From: Eubacteriales bacterium
GTDB lineage: Bacteria > Bacillota > Clostridia > Lachnospirales > Lachnospiraceae
Assembly: GCA_030539395.1 (NCBI GenBank)
Contig: JAUNSC010000004.1
Location: forward strand, 6,361 to 70,360
Reading direction: 5' to 3'
DNA: 64,000 bases
In this document: positions 41,855-50,167 of the stretch, one piece after another
Layout: every line of letters starts with the position of its first letter
Position numbering within the stretch: the first letter of the stretch is position 1
Notes under the pieces: generated by a model
Database searches by the model: none
Seen by the model: only the letters and a program-made list of their open reading frames with translations
Told to the model about the DNA's origin: nothing
Translations under genes and position numbers: made by a program

Positions 41855-42153
41855 TAAAATGTGATTGTAAAGAAAGAATTGGGATAGAGATAAAGTCTTA
41901 TAGAATGTTTGATGAATTGAAAGATTTTTTTGAAAAAAGGGTAACAGAGGGTATATTTGAAGATATACCTGTGGAAGCACCCCATTACATAGGTTATGAT
42001 AGTACTGGGAAAGCAATGAAATGGTATGCTAATAAATGGTATAGATGCAAAGTGTGTGGAGTATTGTGGGAGTTTGATTATCCAGATTTCCCTGCTATAG
42101 GATTTGTACGTAAATTTGAAGATGGAGTCTATGGTTCGAAAGGATGTGAGTAA
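41851..42153 (+). CDS. Immunity protein of the TNT/ART-like tip
   Basis: 100 residues, start overlapping the toxin stop by 4 nt. It has two Cys clusters, CDCKE at the N-terminus and CKVCG in the middle (YRCKVCGVLWEFDYPDFPA), possibly a zinc knuckle. Small, aromatic-rich and acidic. Tight overlap with the tip is the main evidence for an immunity role. Family name not recognised. Confidence 0.62.
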   Translation: MIKCDCKERIGIEIKSYRMFDELKDFFEKRVTEGIFEDIPVEAPHYIGYDSTGKAMKWYANKWYRCKVCGVLWEFDYPDFPAIGFVRKFEDGVYGSKGCE

Positions 42154-42155
42154 AG

Positions 42156-42900
42156 ATGGATATCAATCAGCCAATAACAAATCCAGAACTACTTAATGCA
42201 ATTCATGCAATGAGGCTGGACGGTACAAAGGAAGATATATTTTTTGACGTATTATTTCAATCAAAATTACTTTGTCGAGCTAAAGTAGAATTTAAAAATT
42301 CTAGAGAAAGTATTTTGGGCCGATTTACAGTTGGAGAAGGAAGTACTATGGCTCTAAGAAGTATAGAAAATCAGCAAGGAGAGCGTTTTCTCATAGCATT
42401 TACTGATTGGAAAGAAGTAAAAAATGGACACATGAAAAAAACAACAAATGCTAGTATTAACTTATGCTGATTATCAGACGATAATAGTTAAAACTGATTC
42501 TTTGTATGAAGGATTTGTAATAAATCCATATGGAGATAACATTGTAATAAATAAGAATATACTTAATAATGTCTATCCACGTAAATATGAAGTTAAAAAG
42601 AACGAATCCGTAATGATAGGAATTCCTAAAGATTATCCTATCCAGATGGTTAAAAAATTAAAGACAGCTTTTAAAAGCATAGTAGACGTAAAAAAAGCGT
42701 ATTTATTGTGGATGGCAAGAAATCAAGAAATGAGTTATCTCTTAGTATTAGATACAAGTGGTAATGAAAAAGAGGTGTTTCCTTTAGTTGGAGAGATATG
42801 TGAGCCATATTTAGGCGGGAAGCCATTAGATATGGTAACTTTAAAGTCAAAATTTGGACAAGATGCAGTTGAAAATCAGAAACCTTTTTATCAGAAGTAG
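42156..42900 (+). pseudogene. SseB-like protein split by a frameshift
   Basis: The first part (42156-42470) reads as an SseB N-terminal domain: NPELLNAIHAMRLDGTKEDI, FFDVLFQSKLLCRAKVEF, NQQGERFLIAFTDWKEV. The second (42448-42900) is the SseB C-terminal domain: MLVLTYADYQTIIVKTDSLY, VINPYGDNIVINK, VKKAYLLWMARNQEMSYLLV. Normal SseB proteins hold both in one chain. Removing one A from the seven at 42435-42441 joins them (KKQQMLVLTY), so this is a single-base insertion. SseB-like genes recur beside Rhs and CDI immunity genes in Firmicutes. Confidence 0.75.
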
Positions 42901-43386
42901 CTTAAAAATATATAAATAATGTTTTAAAATATTGTAATTTATTTACGAGATTAAATGCAAAGTTTCACAATAAAAGTAGTAAACTAATATTACCCCTCAG
43001 GAGAGTTATAAATTTTATAGTGTAAGGGTAAGGAAGAAGTAGTAATACAATATTAGAAAATTTGTTGCTTTACCCCAAAATGGAAGGATATTTGTTGTTA
43101 AGAACTTACCGCACAGTGGTGTGTAGTATTCTTTACAGGAAATGTCCTTTTTTGTAGTATTCAATAACAAAAATTAAGTATTAAATGTAAACGCCAAAAC
43201 AGATTATCTATTAGCAAGCCATGCCGGGCACGAAGTGCGGTAGGTGATGGCTTGGTGGGTTCGAGCGGAGCGAGAAGCCTGTAAGGGCGCATAAGTAACA
43301 CCGCCCTACGCATACACAAAAAAAACAGCGCAAATATAAGGAAAACTGCCAATTTTTCGATGTAGAAAAAATGCCGGGTAAAGGGG
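42901..43386. other. AT-rich gap with two hairpins, probable remnant of an integrative element
   Basis: No gene is seen. At 43215-43254 CAAGCCAT / ATGGCTTG encloses GCAC-GAA-GTGC, and AGGGCG / CGCCCT (43284-43289 and 43302-43307) forms a second stem. Structured non-coding DNA of this kind precedes replication or transfer genes of Tn916-like elements, which fits the small remnant that follows. Confidence 0.4.
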
Positions 43387-43530
43387 GTGAAAATTATAGC
43401 AAAACGAGATGGCTTGAGCATTAAAATTGATTATTTAAGCGTTGTATTTGAAACGATAGTTGCCAGGGATTTGATAGAGTATATTATAGATATGCCTCTT
43501 TTCTTTGTGATATTGATTATATCTTATTAG
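43387..43530 (+). pseudogene. Truncated replication-initiator/relaxase N-terminus (ICE remnant)
   Basis: GTG 43387 behind GGGGG gives 47 residues: KIIAKRDGLSIKIDYLSVVF, ETIVARDLIEYIIDMP, then a hydrophobic run and stop. The SIKIDYLSVVF start resembles Rep_trans-type initiators of conjugative elements, whose proteins are over 300 residues long. Only the N-terminus is left. Low-to-moderate confidence because the match is short. Confidence 0.4.
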
Positions 43531-43678
43531 CCACTCTTGTTACAACTTTATTATAGCACTTCAAAGGCTTGTAAATATCATATACAGCATGATGAAAAAG
43601 AAAACAGCGTATGTAATGCCGGCAATAAAAAGCACACAAACCAATGAAAAAGTAAAGCGAATTTCATAGGGAAATATG

Positions 43679-43707
43679 TTGAAGAAAGTAGAAGAATATG
43701 GTAAAAT
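43679..43707 (+). promoter_or_regulatory. Promoter of the holin-like toxin
   Basis: TTGAAG (43679-43684), a 17-nt spacer and TAAAAT (43702-43707) lie 55 nt before the GGGAGGTGAT ribosome site. Confidence 0.6.
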
Positions 43708-43774
43708 TTTCATAGGAGCAATCGTGTATAAGGTGTGTCGGCCTTTCATCTTACATAGATGGGAGGTGATGTGA

Positions 43775-43867
43775 ATGAATAAAAAACATTTTGACTTCAA
43801 AGATTTGATGCAATTTGGGATGTTCATCATCGCATTACTGACCTTCATTTATTTGATAAGTCAGTAA
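43775..43867 (+). CDS. Holin-like type I toxin peptide
   Basis: 30 residues, ATG 43775 behind a strong GGGAGGTGAT site. The peptide has a charged start, then LMQFGMFIIALLTFIYLIS, the conserved segment of the putative holin-like toxins of Firmicutes (TxpA/Hol_Tox type), which damage the membrane and are held down by an antisense RNA. The stable hairpin directly downstream and the conserved-looking tail to about 43960 fit an overlapping antisense gene. It is separate from the Rhs cassettes and belongs with mobile-element baggage. Confidence 0.65.
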   Translation: MNKKHFDFKDLMQFGMFIIALLTFIYLISQ

Positions 43868-43878
43868 AACTAATATAA

Positions 43879-43915
43879 GAAAACACCCTTATACTTTGGC
43901 GAGTAGGGTGTTTTC
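43879..43915. terminator. Terminator of the holin-like toxin locus
   Basis: A perfect 11-bp stem GAAAACACCCT (43879-43889) / AGGGTGTTTTC (43905-43915). It can serve transcripts on either strand. The antisense antitoxin RNA probably starts near 43960 on the minus strand. Confidence 0.7.
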
Positions 43916-44086
43916 TAAAAACTATTCTAGGCCAACCACTTTTGGCGATTGCTCTTTTTTATATGTTTATAATAACAATATAAGCGAGAAAAGTCAATAT
44001 ATTCAGTAAAAAAATATAGAGTAAAAAACACGGAAATGAAAGTATTTCCATAAAAATAAGAAGTTAATTCCAGCCCGCAGGGAGTT

Positions 44087-44356
44087 GGAAATCCGGTTAA
44101 AATTGAGGGGAAAGGAAGTACTGGAAGAACTATTCCAAATTCATTAAATGAACAGATGGCGATGAATCAAGTGCAATCGAATCCACTGGAAGGTGCCACA
44201 GATATGAGTCAATTGCGAAAACCATTTATAATGACTGATCCAAGATGGCCGGCATCAGAGGGGTGGGTAAAAATGAGCAATAATGTAAATGGCATAGAAA
44301 TACATTTTGTTTATAATAAAATAACGGGTATGTTTGATGATTTTAAGTTTAAATAG
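44087..44356 (+). pseudogene. Orphan toxin tip (DDFKFK type)
   Basis: The frame reads GNPVKIEGKGSTGRTIPNSL, NEQMAMNQVQSNPLEGATDM, FIMTDPRWPASEGWVKMSNN and ends IHFVYNKITGMFDDFKFK. This is the style of a short Rhs/WapA C-terminal toxin domain; activity not known to me. No Rhs shell or signal precedes it and internal Met codons lack a good ribosome site, so it is likely silent. A truncated second copy of its start is at 48142-48230. Confidence 0.6.
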
Positions 44357-44863
44357 TAGTCTGCAAATAGAAAGTTAAGCAGAAATTGATGAACCTTAAA
44401 ATTTTATAATACAGGTTGAATATAAAGTACAAAAAAGACTGCCATAGGACGCCGGGCTAATGCAGAGACTGGAGCCTGATTAAATTTCTTCGTTTTCCGG
44501 TAGTGTGGCAACAGTATTATTCATTTTCCTATGGTTGCAGATGCAGTATTCAGTATCGCAACGACCTGCTGAATCAGCATTTTAGTGTTGTCATCTTTCG
44601 GGAATACAGCAATCAGGTCAGAAGAGAGATAATAGATTTTCTCCGCTTTATTTGCGTTGAAATGTTTGTTCAAGGTTTGAGTTGGTTGAATGTAAAACGA
44701 ATGCTGTGAATGAGAGTTGGCTGACTATTTAACGGACGCTAAGCTACAGAAGGGGAAGGCCGGACCTGTTGTTTTACTTATTCAACAGCTTAAACAAAAA
44801 GATGGATAATTCCTCGTTTTGCATAACAGATATTAACTATAAATATTTTTAGAAGGAGAAAGT
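44357..44863. other. Gap without a convincing gene
   Basis: Short open frames on + do not have ribosome sites. A trace ending in GKAGPVVLLIQQLKQKDG (up to about 44808) looks like the tail of a lost coding region that I cannot identify. Confidence 0.4.
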
Positions 44864-45241
44864 ATGGATGGCAAAGTGATTTTTCAAGACAATGGCAGTG
44901 GAATATCTATTCAGTCATTATATTGTATAGGCGGATATATCACTTATGAAGTATCAAGTTGGACTTGTGGATTTTCAGGAATATGCAATTTTTGTATTGA
45001 GGAAAATAAACTTAAAGAATATATAAAAATGATAGATTCTATGATTAAAATTTTGGGTGGAGAACTTGAAATTAGAGACTGCGAAAGTGATGCATATTTA
45101 AAAATATATTTTGAAGATAGTATGAATTTTTATGTATCAGGACAAATAGGAGGAAGTTATGAAGATAACATATTAAGATTTAAATTAAAGGCCGATCAGA
45201 CCTTATTATATGGTCTAAAAAGAAATCTTCTTGATTATTAA
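44864..45241 (+). CDS. WapI-like immunity protein
   Basis: 125 residues behind AAGGAG. The segments GYITYEVSSWTCGFSGICNF, LEIRDCESDAYLKIYFEDS and VSGQIGGSYEDNILRFKLKA match the WapI-type immunity family that protects against WapA/Rhs tRNA-attacking tips. The toxin it once matched is either the DDFKFK tip upstream or has been lost. Intact frame. Confidence 0.65.
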   Translation: MDGKVIFQDNGSGISIQSLYCIGGYITYEVSSWTCGFSGICNFCIEENKLKEYIKMIDSMIKILGGELEIRDCESDAYLKIYFEDSMNFYVSGQIGGSYEDNILRFKLKADQTLLYGLKRNLLDY

Positions 45242-45289
45242 GAATAATTTCTTCTATAGCAGATAGGATTTCTAAGAACTGTATCTATA

Positions 45290-46015
45290 ACGGAGAATAT
45301 TATGATGCGGCACCAAATATGCAGTATCTGCGGGCACGCTGGTACGAGCCTGCAATGATGCGCTTTGGCCAGCAGGATCTTCTTGCGGGGGACATGCATC
45401 AGCCCGCGACCATCAACCGCTATGCGTATGTCATAGACAACCCGGTTGCATATGTGGATCCCGGCGGAGAGGCGGGAGGAAGATACCGCACAGGAAATTA
45501 CCGGACATACCATTATGACCGGAGTGAGACCCATTACCGGACCGGGGATTACCGCACTGTCAACTATGCCGGTACATACAACAGCAGCACTTACAGGACA
45601 GGCAGCTACCGTACGGTCAATACCGCACCGGTGAGAAAATATGTTACGGTGGCGGACTCCAGGGCTCTTCGCAAAGCCTTAAAGAAGCTGGGAAAAGGAA
45701 AAAGCTATGATTATCTGATGATAAAAACCCGGGGACGGTCATTAAAGTGCGCAACGGAACGGAGGCCAGTGTGGAGTTTTCAGAGGAGATGCTCAAACAA
45801 TTATTGAAGATGCCTGGGCTGATAGAGCAAGTGCAAAAGTAGTTTCGGATGGTATTATTTATAATATACCATATCAAAACGTTGGTTATAATACGGGGTT
45901 TATTAATTGGGGACAGCAAATGAATTATGTAGCGATTGTTGTTCAAGAAGGAACATCAACAGTTTGGACAGCTTTTCCATCATTTGGTGATTATGGAATG
46001 AAAACGTCATATTAG
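45290..46015 (+). pseudogene. Displaced Rhs core, linker and BECR-like RNase tip
   Basis: Contains a nearly complete Rhs core end (YLRARWYEPAMMRFGQQDLL, NRYAYVIDNPVAYVDPGG), the YRTG-repeat linker, and TVADSRALRKALKKLGKGK. At a run of four G (45731-45734) the frame shifts; five would keep it open. From about 45773 another frame encodes a tip: GDAQTIIEDAWADRASAKVV, YNIPYQNVGYNTGFINWGQQ, MNYVAIVVQEGTSTVWTAFP and stop at 46015. The late T-x-FP strand recalls EndoU/BECR RNase tips (inference). Core and tip are out of frame with each other, and there is no start. Confidence 0.7.
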
Positions 46016-46034
46016 AAGAGGGGGGTGAATATAT

Positions 46035-46259
46035 TTGGAAGAGATATTTTATGTTGGGCAGTGTCCAATTTGTCGTGAATATGGTAGATTGGAAATTGAT
46101 AAGGATGTTACAAATAATGAATACCTGATAATATGTGAAGAATGTCTTGTAGAGTGGAAAAATCCACAGGATGCGTTAAAAAATATAAATGGTTGGAGAC
46201 GTTTTGGAAAAGGAGAAATTAGAAGTGCAACATTCAATGAAATAAAAAGTTTGGGTTGA
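46035..46259 (+). CDS. Zinc-ribbon immunity protein
   Basis: 74 residues from TTG 46035, 10 nt after GAGGGGGGTG, directly after the BECR-like tip. Two Cys pairs (CPICREYG and CEECLVEWKNP) should bind zinc; the rest is GWRRFGKGEIRSATFNEIKS. Position and size indicate the immunity partner of that tip. The TTG start is chosen because no ATG is available. Confidence 0.6.
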   Translation: MEEIFYVGQCPICREYGRLEIDKDVTNNEYLIICEECLVEWKNPQDALKNINGWRRFGKGEIRSATFNEIKSLG

Positions 46260-46448
46260 GATAAATTTATTGTCAATATTAAATAGATTATATTATGTAT
46301 TTGTATAAAAACTTTTTAATAGAGGATTTGGTTAATATTAATTATTAAATTTATTATTTTTAAACTTATCTGATTACAAAATTCGCTTCATAATAGGAGG
46401 ACATAAAATGTTTATGAAATATGATCAGGAGTCATAATATTTATAAAG

Positions 46449-46691
46449 GTACGCCCCGGTCTTGAGGAACTGGCAGAACCAAAACATCCGGCAGAAAGTG
46501 CATTGGGAGGTATGGCTGGTGGACTGCTTGTGTAATTTCTGACAGGGACACCGGGAGGGCCAGCAGTAAAAATTGGAGGAAAGATAGGCACTACGATTGT
46601 CGGGCCTCAGCTTTCTACAATAGTGGCATGCATGTTAACTGGAACAGTCGCGGCAGGTACTGCGGCGGAAGGTGACAAGCTTCTTGTATAA
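46449..46691 (+). pseudogene. Fragment of another polymorphic toxin linker
   Basis: One frame reads RPGLEELAEPKHPAESALGG, a TAA, then FLTGTPGGPAVKIGGKIGTT and VACMLTGTVAAGTAAEGDK. Gly/Ala-rich hydrophobic linkers like this precede toxin tips. No start and one internal stop. The sequence between 46260 and 46448 is AT-rich with no gene. Confidence 0.45.
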
Positions 46692-46795
46692 CCATGTATG
46701 GGAAATGAGAGATTCATACAGGTTTCTTCAAAAAATAAAGGGGGATTATAAGGTTCGTTAAGAAATCCAACCCTATATGGAGGTATAAATTGACG

Positions 46796-47206
46796 ATGTC
46801 TGAAAAAAAAATAAAAGATATATATAATTGTGAATATATTGTTTCTGATGAAGAGCTATATCCATTACAAAAATGGCATAATATATTAATTGATAAAACA
46901 GTCAGCCAAATTTCGATAGCGGATGTTTTGAGAATGTTGCGACAAAAAGAGCTGCCTGATCTCGCAATGTCACTTGCAATAAAATTTTTAAGGGATGACA
47001 TATTTGCCGGGGAGTTATGGGAAGGAGAAATGCTTGAACAAATATCGAAAATGGATAGTTCATTTTTGAAAGAATATAAAAAAGATTTAAAATTAATAAT
47101 TGAAGATGCATTAATTAAAAGTTCAGTGCACGAATGGACATATGATGGGGAAGAAAAAGAGTTTAGAAAGGTAATGGATGATATATTAATCAAAATAGGA
47201 CAATGA
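46796..47206 (+). CDS. CdiI-like contact-inhibition immunity protein
   Basis: 136 residues from ATG 46796, 12 nt behind GGAGG; TTG 46790 with better spacing is an alternative. The all-helical product (DEELYPLQKWHNILIDKTVS, IADVLRMLRQKELPDLAMSL, FAGELWEGEMLEQISKMDSS, LKEYKKDLKLIIEDALIKS) fits the contact-dependent growth-inhibition immunity family seen in Firmicutes Rhs loci. Its toxin partner is not next to it; only linker debris lies upstream. Confidence 0.65.
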   Translation: MSEKKIKDIYNCEYIVSDEELYPLQKWHNILIDKTVSQISIADVLRMLRQKELPDLAMSLAIKFLRDDIFAGELWEGEMLEQISKMDSSFLKEYKKDLKLIIEDALIKSSVHEWTYDGEEKEFRKVMDDILIKIGQ

Positions 47207-47290
47207 TTTTTAAATAGACATATATGAAATAGGAATACAGATTTTAGTTTTAGACAGAGACTGTAACATGAACGACCACTGCCTGTACCT

Positions 47291-47488
47291 ATGGGACGAA
47301 GCCCATACGGATACAGGGGCAATGACCTGGTGGAAGTGACGGATGAGATGGGAAACAGCATGCGTTATGTGTATGACGAAAAGGGGCGGATAGCGGAGTG
47401 GTACGATAAGGCCGGGAACCGTCAGGTCTGCAATGAATACGATGAGCAGGACTGGGTCATCTTCCAGGAGGATGCAAGGGAAGGCTGA
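47291..47488 (+). pseudogene. YD-repeat fragment with internal deletion
   Basis: 47310-47487 is about 95% identical to 31321-31498 of the intact Rhs gene (GNDLVEVTDEMGNSMRYVYD). Right after EDAREG the sequence jumps to the equivalent of 31681 onward (ACTTATGAATATGATGAGAA), so about 180 nt are missing. It shows that the array contains shell DNA as well as tips. Confidence 0.8.
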
Positions 47489-47494
47489 CCACTT

Positions 47495-47704
47495 ATGAAT
47501 ATGATGAGAAAGGAAATCAGACAGGCACTATACTTTAAAGGTATACCTTTTGAAGAGGGCGGTGGTTTTAAAGTAAATTGGGGTGGAGATAGAATCATAC
47601 AATATCATCCAGTAAATCTTAGTCATCATGGGGTGTATTTTAAAATATCATCTGGTGAAACAGGGACTATCAGAATTGATTTAGATGGAAATGTGATTGA
47701 TTAG
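47495..47704 (+). CDS. Orphan toxin tip (NWGGDR type)
   Basis: 69 codons. The C-terminal 50 residues, EEGGGFKVNWGGDRIIQYHP then NLSHHGVYFKISSGETGTIR, form a compact domain seen as a C-terminal tip of Rhs and WapA proteins; I do not know its activity, though the His-His pair is a candidate active site. The first residues come from YD sequence read in the wrong frame, so the natural N-terminus is lost and the tip is joined out of frame to the shell. An immunity gene follows 12 nt later. Confidence 0.55.
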   Translation: MNMMRKEIRQALYFKGIPFEEGGGFKVNWGGDRIIQYHPVNLSHHGVYFKISSGETGTIRIDLDGNVID

Positions 47705-47716
47705 TGGAAGAAAAAT

Positions 47717-48001
47717 ATGGATAAAAAAAGATTTTTAATAAAAGTGGAAGAAGTTTTTATAAATAATGGATTTGAGCCTGCTATAATAAATGGCGTAAAG
47801 TTTATGAGGCATAAAGAATGCTATTGCAAATTGACATATATAAAAGATTGGTCTGCATTTGTAATAGAGAGTGCTGATAATATTCAAGATGCGGAAAAGG
47901 GAGTCCTTGAAGATAGCGATTTGTATTATACAGATGTTTCTGAAAATGAACTATTATGTAAACTTGAGTCAGATTTAATAAGAGATTATTTAGATAATTA
48001 G
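47717..48001 (+). CDS. Immunity protein for the NWGGDR-type tip
   Basis: 94 residues (KKRFLIKVEEVFINNGFEPA, EKGVLEDSDLYYTDVSENEL), acidic, beta then alpha, with no enzyme motif. It begins 12 nt after the tip stop, which is the sole evidence for pairing. Intact frame, moderate ribosome site. Confidence 0.6.
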   Translation: MDKKRFLIKVEEVFINNGFEPAIINGVKFMRHKECYCKLTYIKDWSAFVIESADNIQDAEKGVLEDSDLYYTDVSENELLCKLESDLIRDYLDN

Positions 48002-48083
48002 AAATAGGTTATGTTTGATACTAGTGAAATATTACACCGTGTCCTTGAACTAATATTAACAATGTTTAAGTAAGAAGTTATCC

Positions 48084-48439
48084 ACCTGAGACAGCCGGGT
48101 TTCAGTGGACAGACCCGTAAGAGCGAGCTGCTGGAAGAACTGGTCCAAATTCATTAAATGAACAGATGGCGATGCATCAAGTGCAATCGAATTCACTGGA
48201 AGGTGCAATGAAAGTACCGATAAAAATGACTGATCCCAACTTGAAGATAAAAATTTCGAGAGATATAAGGAAAAGCGCCCAGAAATAACAAAGATCAAAA
48301 TGAACAAATTACGGCTGTTTGTAAGTTGCTTCAATTGACAGAAAAACAAAGGCGGCAATTACATGATGTAGTTTCGCGCCAAGGATATGGCTTTCAGGAA
48401 ATTTTTCAGACAGCCATCGATATGATTATGACCAGGTAA
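48084..48439 (+). pseudogene. Chimaera of Rhs linker, truncated DDFKFK tip and QRRQLHD tip
   Basis: 48084-48141 matches the Rhs linker at 41097-41154. At CTGGAAGAACT it switches to the toxin start also found at 44132 (CCAAATTCATTAAATGAACA), which breaks off after the codons for KMTDP. From 48269 a third piece reads GKAPRNNKDQNEQITAVCKL, LQLTEKQRRQLHDVVSRQGY, GFQEIF, ending at 48439, a widespread Rhs C-terminal tip of unknown activity to me. None of the joints is in frame. Confidence 0.75.
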
Positions 48440-48461
48440 TGAAAATGGGAGGGGCAGATGT

Positions 48462-48944
48462 ATGCGATTAGAAGATTTGCAGGGAAAGAAAATTGGTTCA
48501 ATCGGAAGATGGAGTAATATGTGCTGGATAACATTTGGCAGGGAGGTAGAAATATTAAATTATAAGGGTGAAAAATGTAAGGATAGAGAATATTCTTTGC
48601 ATATACAATGTCCATGGCGAATCCGGGATGAAAAGGGTGAGATACTGCTTGGTTTAAATGATATGTATGAACCGGCAACAACGATAGAGTGGAGCGAAGA
48701 ATTTGACTGGGATCAGCAGGGAAATAATCTTTTTGATGAAAAATGCAGTACAATCTTTGTTGGGGAAGTCCATGTGGAGCAGGTTGAATTATCTCCGATG
48801 AATGATTTGACGATCCTTTTTTCCAACCGGTTAAGACTGGAATGTTTTGTTACAATATCAGCACGTGAAGAGGGCTGGAGAGTATTTAAACGTGGAGAAG
48901 ATTATGATCTGGTATTCGGCGGGAATTTTTGGGAAAAACAGTAA
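48462..48944 (+). CDS. Immunity protein for the QRRQLHD-type tip
   Basis: 160 residues behind GGGAGGGG, 22 nt after the tip. Segments IGSIGRWSNMCWITFGREVE, YSLHIQCPWRIRD, EFDWDQQGNNLFDEKCSTIF and FSNRLRLECFVTISAREEGW match a protein type regularly found after Rhs tips in Firmicutes. Beta-rich and acidic. Intact. Confidence 0.65.
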   Translation: MRLEDLQGKKIGSIGRWSNMCWITFGREVEILNYKGEKCKDREYSLHIQCPWRIRDEKGEILLGLNDMYEPATTIEWSEEFDWDQQGNNLFDEKCSTIFVGEVHVEQVELSPMNDLTILFSNRLRLECFVTISAREEGWRVFKRGEDYDLVFGGNFWEKQ

Positions 48945-49141
48945 TCTTCAGTAACTTTTTCAGAAAAATGTCAACATTGTATCAGGGACAGGTTTTGAGG
49001 GATTCAATCCTGGAATCCGTCTCTGCTTTTATTTTTTTATTAACTTTTCATTCTCGAGTATGATAATAAGCAATGCTTGCAATTGCAAGCAAAAGCGAAT
49101 ATAAAATGCCGGATGAAATTTGATAATAATGAGAAGGATAA

Positions 49142-49315
49142 CAGTGCACTTTCCTTAAATGGGACAAATTTGGAAATAACATAACTTATCAAGAGTTTGA
49201 TGTGAACAATAAAATTTGGGTCCCAAAGAGAGATAGACAAAGATTTATTAAAAGTTCTGACGGTTTTGTTTATTATTCAGATAACTATTATTATACATTC
49301 ACAAAAATAAAATAG
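49142..49315 (+). pseudogene. Barnase-type ribonuclease tip, truncated and lacking catalytic His
   Basis: The frame 49142-49315 gives KWDKFGNNITYQEFDVNNKI, then RDRQRFIKSSDGFVYYSDNY and TFTKIK. This is the C-terminal half of a barnase-like guanyl RNase: Glu in YQEFDV matches the general base, Arg in RFI matches the phosphate-binding Arg, and the end is the family's TFTKI strand. The expected TDHY box with the general-acid His reads SDNYY. No start and no N-terminal half, so it is inactive. A barstar-type gene follows, which supports the family call. The stretch 48945-49141 has no gene. Confidence 0.72.
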
Positions 49316-49328
49316 GAGAAGGTGTAAA

Positions 49329-49736
49329 ATGAAAAACAGTATATATTATGTAAATGAGGAACAATTTGAAAAAGCATATGCAGACTGGAAGGAACGGCAA
49401 GATACTTATAGTGTTGTTTTGGACGGAAAGGAACTGAGTACATGGGATCAATTCTATAAAGCAATGATCAAAGAATTTAAGCTGCCGATGGATGAATCAG
49501 GTCCGGTTGATTCATATCTTGACTGGATGAGGGACTTGGAGTGGCTTGAAAGCGAGGCTTATGTGTTGGCGGTAGTAAATTATGATATGCTTTTGTGTGA
49601 GGAAATGGAGTTGAAAAATGATCTGATTAGTGATTTTGCGGATTATATTTTACCATATTGGGAAAAACATGTTATAAAAAATTGTGTAGGTGGTTATCCC
49701 AAACCATTCAATGTATATTTTGTATCAGACAAATAA
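49329..49736 (+). CDS. Barstar-family RNase inhibitor (immunity)
   Basis: 135 residues behind AGGAGAAGGTG. The barstar motif VVLDGKELSTWDQFYKAMIK, EFKLPMDESGPVDSYLDWM and RDLEWL matches the helix and loop that plug barnase-type active sites. It starts 13 nt after the barnase-like tip, the standard pairing. Longer than classical barstar, with a C-terminal extension (FADYILPYWEKHVIKNCVGG). Intact although its toxin is not. Confidence 0.85.
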   Translation: MKNSIYYVNEEQFEKAYADWKERQDTYSVVLDGKELSTWDQFYKAMIKEFKLPMDESGPVDSYLDWMRDLEWLESEAYVLAVVNYDMLLCEEMELKNDLISDFADYILPYWEKHVIKNCVGGYPKPFNVYFVSDK

Positions 49737-49741
49737 TTGCT

Positions 49742-49861
49742 GACTGGAACAGATCATCCACAACAGAGAAGACAGCTGACGGGATTAAGGCCGGAGCCTA
49801 TGCAGGAAGCGTCATCGGCGCGGCAGGTGGAGCCGTTCTGGGAGCATTGGTCGGATATTGA
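49742..49861 (+). pseudogene. Glycine-zipper linker fragment of a polymorphic toxin
   Basis: One frame reads STTEKTADGIKAGAYAGSVI then GAAGGAVLGALVGY and a stop. Gly-zipper segments like this lie before Rhs/LXG tips. No start. Confidence 0.4.
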
Positions 49862-49944
49862 GCTGGAGTATATCCTTGAGTCAATTGGTGCAACGGCAGC
49901 CTTTTTGAAGGTTAGTGCGGTAAGACAAGAGGTGGATTATAGAG

Positions 49945-50158
49945 ATGCAAAACAGAACGAGAATAGAATTAGAAGAAGGAATATTCAAAAGTTGAGAATG
50001 AGTTGGTGCCAGGTGACTTTGAAGAAGGAAATGTGATATTTAACGATAATAGTATTAATTGTACATATTTCAAAGCATTACTGTATTCTAATGGCGCAAA
50101 AATAGTTTTATCAGATAAGCATGAGATAGATTGGGTAAGAATTATTTTTTCTTATTGA
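49945..50158 (+). pseudogene. Frameshifted small immunity-like protein
   Basis: ATG 49945 behind AGAGGTGG reads QNRTRIELEEGIFK, then a stop; removing one A of the four at about 49989-49992 continues to VENELVPGDFEEGNVIFNDN, TYFKALLYSNGAKIVLSDKH and EIDWVRIIFSY with stop at 50156-50158. The result is a 70-residue acidic beta protein of immunity style. Another single-base homopolymer lesion in the array. Confidence 0.5.
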
Positions 50159-50167
50159 TGGTAAGGT

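Noticed and set aside
43257-43275. tRNA-like GGGTTCGA word
   Set aside because: No acceptor or anticodon stems around it; it is part of repeated hairpin DNA.
43161-43421. Minus-strand 86-codon open frame
   Set aside because: Overlaps the structured hairpin region and has no ribosome site or recognisable domain.
49737-50036. 99-codon + open frame after barstar
   Set aside because: Its start overlaps the barstar end without a ribosome site, and better coding signals lie in other frames (Gly-zipper fragment and immunity-like pseudogene).
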